From Mantis religiosa (taxonomy: Eukaryota; Arthropoda; Insecta; Mantodea; Mantidae): a stretch of 64,000 nt of DNA. The notes beneath the pieces are model-generated. The model was not told the origin of the DNA. It did not search any database and saw only the letters and a program-made list of their open reading frames with translations. Location: positions 75,864,836-75,928,835 of the forward strand of contig CM060953.1 in the NCBI GenBank assembly GCA_030765055.1, written 5' to 3'. The stretch's first letter is position 1, and every line of letters starts with the position of its first letter. The position numbers were made by a program, and so were the translations under genes. Below, in pieces: positions 54,874 through 64,000 of the stretch.

Positions 54874-55140
54874 CCTTCTCCTTCTCCTTCTCCTTCTCCT
54901 TCTCCTTTGTAATTTACGTCCTCCGACGTGAAGTCATATCGGACGGTGAGTGGAATGGGTGAAATGATGCTCAAATGAGTCCGGCGTCCATGGAGCTTAG
55001 AGTTACCCGACATTCGTCTTTTAGGATAAGGGAAATCCCCGGAAAAAACCTTATCCAGATAACTCACCCTGACCGAGATTCGAACTCGGGACCTCATGGA
55101 CGTGAAGCAGATATGCTACCACCACGCTACCGAGGCGGGC
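54874..55140 (-). mobile_element. SINE family A with hexamer tail and 11-bp TSD
   Basis: Exact direct repeats taccggcaact at 54863-54873 and 55141-55151. Head GCCCGCCTCGGTAGCGTGGT, box B GAGTTCGAATCTCGG, intact body. The tail is (GGAGAA)n, about 5-6 units (54874-54905), instead of poly(A). The best preserved family A copy in the window. Confidence 0.93.
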
Positions 55141-55151
55141 TACCGGCAACT

Positions 55152-55930
55152 GTTGGAACGCTCGGATCGTGCGTTTTTAAAAACAAGACTCTCAGCGATA
55201 TCCTAAAAAGGTATGAATAGTACGAATAACAGGGTAAATGACATTAGTATTAGAAGTAAGTAGTAGTACATTTTTATTATTTTATTAAGTTATCACCATA
55301 ACAATACACAAAACTCTGCTTAGCATGTGTCCCAAATTACACAAACTATGTGCGTGGTTTTCCCCCTTCGTGGATCATTGGTTTGTCTCCTGGTCTTCCT
55401 CGAGGTCATTCTGGCAACCCTAGACAAAACTTATGTTGAGTGGTGATATATAAGGCTCGAATACTAATTAATTACTGAAATATAATTATGGGCTACAAAT
55501 TGAAGATGAGCAGTCATAGGAACTCTGAAGCAACTGGCTTCAAGTTTATCTACATTCAGAACGTTGTCTAAGTTCCATAAACAGATGTAAACAAGGGTAA
55601 AGGCCGCTGAAAGCGGGCACATACGGTTCGGTGTGTCTTGTCTGCAAACAGCATCTACCTTGTCGGCTGACGCGGGAGAGGGTAGTTTACTACTTGCGTC
55701 ATCTCCGCTTAAGATCAAATTAATTACTTCAGACGTTTCCTTTATTCCTGACATTAATGCTTAAAGCTTCTTATGAACGATTATGCGATCACATAGTTTA
55801 TACTAAGCTTAAAAGGCATTATTACACATTGCTGGTTTCAAAGAGAAAAGAGCACATAAAAAAAACGACCTTCCTACCACACCAATATCCGTCTTCACTA
55901 GAAAACTCAGAAAACTTACTGCTTTCATGC
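55152..55930. other. Intergenic DNA, nothing recognised
   Basis: A 96-codon minus frame (55754-55464) has no recognisable domain. GC is somewhat higher than in the rest of the window. Confidence 0.4.
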
Positions 55931-55934
55931 CGAA

Positions 55935-56110
55935 CGGAATGGCTCAGGGGCTTTCGTCTGTGTCCCACATTCAGAAGGTCCGGGTTAAATTTCCGTGGCC
56001 GACCAAACTGAACAAGGGATTTTCAAGTGTTTACCCGGAATACCATGTGAATGTTGAGTAGATTAATTACATCCCCCGAATTTTCCTATCTTTCCATTTA
56101 ATCTCCATTA
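55935..56110 (+). mobile_element. Possible SINE (tRNA-like head)
   Basis: AACGGAATGGCTCAGGGGCT resembles a box A region and GGTCCGGGTTAAATTTCCG a box B, about 35 bp apart. The following TTTTCAAGTGTTTACCCGGA-type body resembles other insect SINE bodies. No second copy in the window and no TSD. Confidence 0.45.
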
Positions 56111-57550
56111 TCATCTCACATCACCTCTTATCTGGTGGTCTGCTTCAGGGTAGAAGTGCCGACGGGTTGTTCGGTGTTGCATGGCAGAATAATATGCTCT
56201 TGGTTAAACTTCTTCCTCCGGTAGGATGGTCTCCGAAACACCGTTGGATGACGATTGTACTGGCATGCTGGGCAGTTTCCAACCGTTAAAATGTAGGGAT
56301 CCTGCCCTCTGTACTTTCATGGCTCCTTGAGATGGCCACCCTCTGTCCCCTCTCACCTCATCTTTCTTCCTGGGATATTCACTTGGGGGCATAGGTACAA
56401 CAGACGAAGTTTGGATTTCCATACCGAATCCCATCCGTAGCGTACTCCAGTCCAGTCTAGTCCACTGCTTTCATCGCTCAATAATAACGTTTTGTCCACA
56501 TTCCAGTAATCCTTCGTTATGCATGAATTCTCGATCAACGTTAATGTCATTGCTACACCTTTTCTGGCATTGTTTTGCAGAAATGTCTTCAAAGTATTCG
56601 TCAACTGACTTAATTACGTCATTAATTTCGCAAGTGGCCTTTATTTCTGCAACCTAGTTCTCCACCGGAGACCAAATCAGTTCGATTGTGATGTTGAGGT
56701 GGCAAGCGTAAAACAGTATAATTATGCGTCCGAGGGTAACTGTCTATTTTGTACTTAGCATTTTTATATTTCAGAAAGATGGTCATGCCAGGTTTGCAAA
56801 AGGAGGAGAAACCACGGCACTGAAACATTCCGTACGAAGGCCTAGTTTCAGTCAGGAAATCATTTATACTCTTCTGGAATTTGTACTAAGAGTGTGCCGA
56901 GTGTTCCGGAATTTGTGGTCTCTATGCTCTCCGTTTCGGGCGGTCTTTTCCGGGGAATTGGTTCGGTTCCCTCCACCTCAGTTTCTGAGTACTGAGGTTT
57001 CCCGGCCTGCTTTTCTGGGTGGACTGCTTCGGACGCAGAAGGTAGAATGTGTTCTGGCTTCGGTTTTGTTCTATCTTGGAGGAGTGTCTCCGTTACGCCT
57101 TTGAGTTTTCAAGTAAACTGTGCCCGTTAGGGTTTTCACTTATCATCGTTTGTTGAACTTTCATTATATTTATTGGTATAAAAATTGTAATTCTCAGGAC
57201 CAAAAGTTGTTTAACCTTCTTTTTTCCTTTTAAGTCTGTGGGTTTACTAGCTAGCCCCACTTTAAGGTGTTTACTGGGGAACCTTTAGTATTCCCGATTT
57301 CAATTTTGAGACTGTTGTTTTATAAATATGTCACACAAATTTATAAAGTTATTTATTAGATAATATGATGCTCATGTGCCAGCTTTGTCTGCTGTATTTT
57401 AGGAAATGCGTTCTATTGGATAATGCAGCTATGTTTGTAAAATTGTCGGTGATTATATTAAAGCTTATATGGTTAATGTGGCATCACTGAGTCTGTTTAT
57501 TGTTTGCCGATTCCAAAAATCTGGACTTATCCTGAGTAAAGCAGGGCCAT
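56111..57550. other. Unassigned GC-richer block
   Basis: Moderate-GC sequence with plus frames up to 126 codons (56727-57104) that show no known domain. It may belong to an unrecognised element, given the many small direct words (TCTCCG, GGTTTTC). Confidence 0.35.
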
Positions 57551-57553
57551 TTT

Positions 57554-57776
57554 TTTAATTTACGTCCTCCAAATTCAATTCAAATCGGAAAATAAATGAA
57601 ATGGGTGAAATTATGCTCAAATGTGTTCAGGATCCATGGAGTTTTGAGCTACCCAACATTCATCTTTAAGGATCAGGGAAAACCCTTCTCCAAGTAACTC
57701 GCCCAGGCCGAGATTTGAACTCAGGACCCCTTGAACGTGAGGCAGACACGCTACCATCTACGCTACCGTGGCGGGC
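57554..57776 (-). mobile_element. tRNA-derived SINE, family A
   Basis: Minus-strand head GCCCGCCACGGTAGCGTAGA, box B GAGTTCAAATCTCGGCC, body GGGTTTTCCCTGATCC, 3' end GGAGGACGTAAATTAAAAAA. Directly adjacent to the 5' side of the jockey-like LINE. Confidence 0.85.
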
Positions 57777-57779
57777 ATG

Positions 57780-60700
57780 GCGCACATATCAAGGAGAGAA
57801 GTTAACCAACAAACTCTGCTGAAACATGACTTAAGTAGTGCCTCCACATCTTGGCAAACGGTTAAGAACAGATAACCCAAACCGTTACAGCCGTAAAACA
57901 CTACAACCTCTACTATCTGCAACAAGTTTGCTGCACTCGACGGGGAAATTTCACCAGATCCCGCATCACCAGCCACCGCCCAAAAGCAGCGTAAGTGTAC
58001 AACGCCACCACCACAGAAAGAGGAACAGATGTACGAGGATACTCACGATCCTGCTGTTGAGCCCGCAGCAACAACCTCTGATCCATCAGCTTTCACCACA
58101 CGGGTCAGCCGGCCCACACCTATCTTCCTACGCAATCCTGCAGATGCCAGGAAAGTTCTGTCCTCAGCCATGAAAGCTGATTTCACGATTAAACCCCTCC
58201 ACGGTACTGTGGCTCTCCTACCTACCACAGCCAACGGTCATCGTCAGCTCCGCCAACATCTGGGCGAACACAACCACTCTTCTTCCAGAAGACCGTGACC
58301 TCCATATTACAGTCAAGGATGTGCCAGCATTCGTCACAGAGGACGAAGTGTGAGACCATCTCACATCCAAAGGATTCAGTGTAGAGCGTGTCGCTCAACT
58401 AACCAGAGATGTCCCAAACCTCTTCCACACATTCGTGTGGCTCTCAAAAAGACGCCAAACATTCCGGGACGTCTGTAAAGAAACCCGCATATTCAATGCT
58501 ACAGTGAGAGTGGAATCCTGTAAGCCACCGCCCAGGCCACAATAGTGCAGAAATTGCCAGCAGTTTGCACATAATGCTGCTGGCTGTTTACTCCAACCAG
58601 TCTGCGCTTTCTGCGTTGAAGTTGGTCACAAACGTGCCAACTGCCACTTAGCACTCCGCGAAGCTACAACTGCGGGGACTCCCATTCCTGCCGTTATGCA
58701 AAGTGCCAGGTGTGTCAAGAGGCTCGCATTAAATTGCTTATCTCCAAAGATGGACAAATTTCAAAGTATAACGCTAAGCCTCGAGTTCGACACAACGCAG
58801 ACCTGCCTAAGGAAGCGTTTTCTGGAGCACGTTATCTGGGACTGCTACCTCGTACTCCAATCCAATACCCAAGCTATGCCACTGCAGTGTCCAAATCTGC
58901 AGGTCCAGATCCTAGAGCCTCCAACGCCACCACTTAGCATCCCACTATCCCCGACGATGCATTCCTCAACACCATGAAGCAGATCCCTCTCAACTTACAG
59001 CCTCTCTTCGCTGCCTTTCTGGCTGAATCACTGCAAACTCACCCTCTCCATACATCTCTATACAATCTTTGTACACGCCGTTCTCACCTTCATGATTAAC
59101 AATGGATGTTAGATGCGGTAGTGCCACAGATCTTCTGTCTCTTAAGGCCTGCTGCTGGAATGCCAATGGACATAGGCACAAATTACACGAAACGTCAACC
59201 TTCATAGCCGATAAAGGCGTGCATATCCATTTGATACAAGAAACACATCTGTCTCCAAATATTAAAGCCCGGCTACCAGGCATTGTCTGCTATCGTACCC
59301 ACAGAGCCGACGCCCATGGTGGCATTGCCATCTATGTGAGTCGTAACATAGCTCACCATCCACTGATTGCTGCTGCGACACCCAACTTGGAAGCAACAGG
59401 TATAAGGTGAACACTAACAAAGGACCTGTTCGTCTTTTCTTAGTCTGTATCCCCCCGCCAAACCCATTGCTGCTGGAGAGCTGGATACCTCATTTACTGC
59501 TGTCTTCAGACCACTACCCTGTTCTTTAACTGTTTCAATCCCGCCCTAACCTCAAGGCTAAACGCCTGTTACCCAAACCCCGACGTACCAACTGGCAGAA
59601 GTAAACCAAATAGTGGCAGTTGAGCCTCCGGTATTTAATCGCTGTTCCACCACCAATGAAGACGACGCATTGATCATGAGCATTTTATCCTCCATTGAGA
59701 ATGCCATGACATGGGCTACACCTCCTGCCCGAAATACTTTTAGTACAGTCCGGAAACTCCCTTCACCTGCGTGATTTAACTGCCGCAAAAAATAGGGCTC
59801 GGTGTCGTGCGCAGCACACTGGTTGTCCTCTGGATCGCAGGGAATGCAACAGACTCCGGCATAATCTCAAAATTGAGGTACAAGACCACTCCAACGCGAA
59901 TTGGGAACGCCGGCCCTCATCCCTGGACACAGAAGATCAGTCCCTTTGGAGAATGTCGAAGGCTCCTTTTCGTCTCCCCTCCCAGGACAAACCTTTTCGT
60001 CATGACACCATAATAGCTCAATTTGCACGGGAAAATGTGGAACTAATGGATGCATACCTTGAACGTTATTTCCAACCAACAGACACCTGCAACGAAGACC
60101 ACATCCATCAAACAAATGAAGCAGTTCGGGCATACCTCTCCCGGCTACATGAGCCAGATGAACCGCCACCTAGTACCCTCACTGAGCTAGAGCAAAGCCT
60201 ATCATCGGTTGCACGCTATAAGGTAGCCGGCTAGGACAATACTCCTTACGCTGCGCTACAACAATTACCAAACTGCTGTAAGTAAGTCTTAGTCAACCTC
60301 TTCAATGACCTGCTCCGACTAGCGTACTTCCCGACCATCCGGAAACACGCAAAGTTATCACCCTCCCGAAACCAGGCAAGGATTCATCCACCCCAGAGGG
60401 CTATCGACTCATAACCTTGCTCCCCAGTCTCGGCAAGATTTTCGAAAAGGTCGTACAATCTCGCCTCTGTCGCTGGAGACACTCAAAATACTTCGGCCCC
60501 AGCAGTTCTGGTTCAAGCGACGCCATTCCACGGTCCACCAACTCCTACGCATAATGGATCACATTATCACTGGCTTCAACAACCACCACTTTGTAGTAGC
60601 TCTGTTTCTCGATCTGACTCGGGCCTTCGATACTGTCTGGCTTGAAGTTCACCCTTTCCGTCTTATTCAGTACAACATTCCACCTTACCTCATTCACCTA

Positions 60701-61620
60701 ATCAATACCTATCTTCACAGCAGAACCTTCAGTGTCACCAAAGAGGAAGTTACCTCAAAATCCCACCATATCCATGCCGGAGTGCCTCAAGGCAGCGATT
60801 TTGGCCCTATTCTTTTCCTTATTTGCATCAATAACCTGCTATCCTATGTAAGCTGCTCGGTTTTCCAGTTCAGATGACACCGCCATCACCACCGCCTCCA
60901 AAGATCATCAGCTTGCTGTGCGAAGATTGCAAAATTATGCGGACCAGCTAACAACCTGGTTGAACATCCGTCAATTTAATGTCAACCCCACTAATGTCGC
61001 AAACCGTCACCTTCACCATGCGGAGAGAAGATAATGTCCCAGAACTACACACTGCGGGTGGCTCTGTTCACTGGACCAGCCAGACCAACTACCTCGGTGT
61101 CACCCTAGACAGCAAAATCACCTGGAAACCAAACATTGAAAATGTGTGCAACAAGATCTCCCGTATGTTGGCCCTCCTCTATTCCCTCTATCACCGTAAC
61201 TCCTGTGTGTCCATTTCAAACAAACGATTGCTCTATAAGCAAGTCCTCCACCCTGTCATTACAATGCCAACTATGGGGCATTGCTGCACGTTATCAATTA
61301 TATAGACTCCAAATGCTTCAAAACCGCTTCCTCTGCATATCAGTCAATATTGGTTGGTACATTCTTAATGCTAACATTCATCGTGATACATTAATCTTTA
61401 TACTTCATGAAGACATCCTCTCCTCCCATAATTTTTTGTTTCTCTCCCTCACAGTTTCAATACCCTCATCCGAGGTCTCGGGGAGTGTGATATAGACCCC
61501 GGAGAAGGCTATAAAAGGCCCAGCTCATCCTCGGCAGCCACTCAAAGCTCAGCTATCTCCAAAACTATCCTAACATCACACATTGCATTATATATAAACA
61601 TATCTATATATGTAATAATT
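57780..61620 (+). mobile_element. Jockey-superfamily LINE (dead, GC-richer)
   Basis: Plus strand. ORF1 ends in zinc knuckles (CRNCQQFAHNAAGCLL then CAFCVEVGHKRANCHL near 58550-58655). Endonuclease begins at 59102 with LKACCWNANGHRHKLHETST, IHLIQETHLSP and GGIAIYVSRN. RT: VVALFLDLTRAFDTVWLE at 60596-60649, HAGVPQGSDFGPILFLICIN near 60773-60832, then a frameshift before DDTAITTAS near 60876-60900, and YLGVTLDSKITWKPNIE near 61090-61140. All genes are broken by shifts and stops. GC is clearly above the flanks, so base use differs from the host background. Confidence 0.87.
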
Positions 61621-62920
61621 ACAATAATATAGAAAAAACTCATAAAGCAATCACTAACCCACAATCTCTTCTTTATCTCCATCTTTCTACCAGCGAAGGA
61701 CCTAGTCCTGGCACGGCAATGGGAAAGTACCACCTACAAGGCGGATCAACTTTCCAGCGACACGTACACAAGTTTCATAATGCAATGTATGAATGGAGAA
61801 TTTGTTGTGCTTTGAGGGTTATTGCGTTTATTCTTGGTTTGCATCTTAGTCACACAAAGTACTGTTTGTTTCTACTGGGATAGTTGGGACAGGAAAAGAA
61901 ATTAGAAAATAATAGCGTAAACGCAAAAAGCCTGGGCAGAAAATGTGAAACAGGAGGTATTATGCAATCCTAAAAATGTATATCTACCTCCATTACATAT
62001 TAAAATAGGAATTTAGTTAGAGGTATGGACAATACACCTGGTTTCATGTACATAAAACAGAAGTTGCTTACAATAAGTGAAGTAAAAATCAAAGAAGGAA
62101 TATTTGTGGATGCTCAAATACGATCGCTAGTACATGGTGAAAATGTTTATGAACGATTGAATCCGATGGCGAGAGAAGTTTTCAAGCATTGAAAAAAGTC
62201 ACTCGCAATTTTTTTTCGGGGGGGGGGGGGGGATCTACAAGCAGAAATTTGTCGTGTTACTGTCAATGATCTCCAACTTATAAAAATGTGGGTTGGAGTA
62301 AGTTCTTGAAGGTACACTTCATGCACTCCCAGACAATCTTGGCACAGTGAGCGACGAGCACGGAGAACATTTTAAACAGGAGATCTGATATTTGTAAAGA
62401 AATACCAAGGCAAATGGAATCCTCATGTGCTGGTCGATTATTGTTGGACCGTCAAGAGGCATGATTCACCGGCAAAATATAGCAGGAAATGGTAATTTTT
62501 TTACTTTCTAGCTGTTTCAAGATGCTAAAATACTCTGTAGTTGATAATCATGAAAATATTAAGGCATTTAAAATTATAAACGCCAGTCTTTCGTGAAGCT
62601 TGCGTGATGTGAAAAGACCAATATATTTGAATCCAGAAGAAAACGTACCTTCGAATCACATGCCTTTGTTTCTGACACAAAACCATTTGCTTTTTCTTAT
62701 TCAGCGTAATTTGCATCACTGAAGCAACCGAAGTGCACTTAGACATTTTTCCATACTTTTAAATTTCTTTCACCTTCAATCTATATCAATGTACCATTCT
62801 AGCAAATTTCATTTACCTATGATTATTAGAATATAGTTTATGCAATATATGGACTACTGTCTTTGTAATCACGGTGCATTTCCTTTACTTGTTGCCTCTA
62901 AAATTACATTTGAATTGCAG
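61621..62920. other. Intergenic DNA with a G-run
   Basis: A run of about 14 G lies at 62219-62232, preceded by T8C. A 73-codon minus frame at 62746-62525 has no domain. Nothing else recognised. Confidence 0.4.
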
Positions 62921-63062
62921 GCCTCGGTAGCGTAGATGGTGGCGCGTCTGCCTCACGTTCAAGAGGTCCCTAGTTCGAATATCGGTAAAGGTGAGTAGCC
63001 TGGATAAGGAATTTTCCGGGGTTTTCCCTTACCATTAAAAGACCAATGTCGGGTAGCTGATA
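62921..63062 (+). mobile_element. SINE family A, 5' half only
   Basis: Head GCCTCGGTAGCGTAGATGGT, box B CTAGTTCGAATATCGG, body to GGTTTTCCCTTACCATTAAA and GTCGGGTAGCTGATA. Homology to other copies then stops and an unrelated sequence follows, so the 3' half is missing or replaced. Confidence 0.8.
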
Positions 63063-64000
63063 CAAATATGATGGTGGCGATCAAGGGTTACCACAGCTCC
63101 ACGTTGTGCGCCAGTTTGAAGCAAATATGGTTGGTGAACGATGACAAATACGATTGGCGAGCAATGAGGTTTCTCTCAGGGTATGCGTGGATGGGTGTGA
63201 GAAGGAAATTTTAACAACACTGGAATGCCCGTCTCCAAATTATTTATTCACTGCTTCTTCTTTTCACACATCAAAATGGAAGTTGCCGACCGAGGGTTAC
63301 CAATCTCGGTTTAGAATTACTAAATGCTAATTGTTTATTACTCGATAAATTTTGATGACCCGACAAATATTCAAGACAGAACAAATTGAACGCTCTAATA
63401 GGCTTCACGTCTGAGACTCCTGTCTCAGCGGCTGCACGCCGAAGACTGTTTATAATGGCTTCCTAGCCGCAAACTAGCCACATCGGCTACAGGCCGAAGA
63501 GTGCCCTCTAACCACAGCTGGGCGTGTGTATCATATAACTTTCACTCTCCAAATTCCTTTTCAAACAAAATCCCTTTGTGGCTGTTTTGGTCGCCATTGT
63601 AAATGATCCAAAGAATTCCCTATTCATACACGTCAAGTGACAATTCCTTTAGAAATCTTCTAAGGACACTGCTCCGTACATGGCTTTGTTATACACTTTC
63701 CCCAACTCAACTGGGCTTGCCCCTTGTCGTAACAAAGAACCAACATTCCTTTGACATCTATCATGATTCTTTGCTTCTGGCAAACCATAATTTCGGTATC
63801 AAATGCCCCATAGATATTATTTTATTATCCCATAATGAAATAATATATATGTCTTGCCCGAATATAACGCAAAATAGTAGACCTTTGTCAGCAACTTCCA
63901 ATTCGTTTTACAATTTCTTTTTACAACATTAATTTTTACATGACATTTCCTAAAAATTATTCAATGGTTACATAACAACAGTTCATTTAAAATTTACCAA
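63063..64000. other. Unassigned block, possible mobile element
   Basis: Contains GGCGATCAAGGGTTACCA and GACCGAGGGTTACCAATCTC, plus AGCCGCAAACTAGCCACATCGGC. These are GC-richer words that do not match other window repeats. The 109-codon frame at 63603-63932 has no known domain. Confidence 0.3.

Noticed and set aside
1..64000. CRISPR arrays, operons, bacterial promoters
   Set aside because: No regularly spaced repeats or bacterial gene layout; spliced gene, SINEs and LINEs show a eukaryotic genome.

Overview
The window is eukaryotic nuclear DNA, most likely from an insect. It is AT-rich, has no operons or dense coding, and consists almost entirely of dead transposable elements. The only host gene I can support is a spliced ubiquitin-conjugating enzyme of the E2 Q class (UBE2Q) on the minus strand. 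Four of its exons lie at 51608-51769, 31494-31598, 31173-31400 and 7432-7591, with correct splice sites and continuous phase. Its N-terminus is of the insect type. The catalytic UBC-fold exons must lie below position 1. Introns 1 and 3 are about 20 kb and 23.6 kb, whereas intron 2 is only 93 bp. The species cannot be named from this sequence.

Layout: 1-1437 holds the 5' part of a Ty3/gypsy-like LTR retrotransposon (minus strand), inserted in a LINE with a CFDP2-like endonuclease (1438-4720). A SINE with 12-bp target-site duplications (TSDs) is nested in that LINE. From 4.9 to 6.3 kb there are Penelope-like element (PLE) ends and another SINE. UBE2Q exon 4 is at 7.4 kb, and mariners lie at 8.35-9.58 and 17.24-18.48 kb. 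PLE copies occupy 10.9-14.6 kb. A LINE fragment is at 20 kb. A DDE transposase and a PLE follow at 21.1-24.9 kb; this PLE is interrupted by a piggyBac-like element, itself interrupted by a SINE. The best PLE (26298-28023) is 5'-truncated with 13-bp TSDs. A third mariner (28.1-29.6 kb) is split by a tandem SINE. UBE2Q exons 2-3 are at 31.2-31.6 kb. Inverted PLE dimers lie at 40.3-42.1 kb, a Tigger-like element at 43 kb and tandem PLEs at 44.1-46.8 kb. A 105-bp PLE end with an empty-site twin is at 48.2 kb, a MITE at 50 kb, UBE2Q exon 1 at 51.7 kb, a CR1-like LINE with SINE at 52.4-53.5 kb, more SINEs at 53.6-57.8 kb, and a GC-richer jockey-type LINE at 57.8-61.6 kb.

The most notable system is the set of PLEs. 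At least four families are present, encoding reverse transcriptase (RT) plus GIY-YIG endonuclease, and they carry hammerhead-ribozyme (HHR) motifs of the minimal type with a 2-bp stem III (GAAACATGTC or GAAATCAATC). In three families the ribozyme lies over the end of the ORF and its core is read in the same frame, as (Ala/Val)-(Asp/Glu)-Asp. Every copy has one extra nucleotide between A9 and stem II, which in those families falls in the GAT codon. Several PLE ends form near-perfect inverted dimers, including one with two 606-bp arms, and others are insertions of about 100 bp with clean TSDs.
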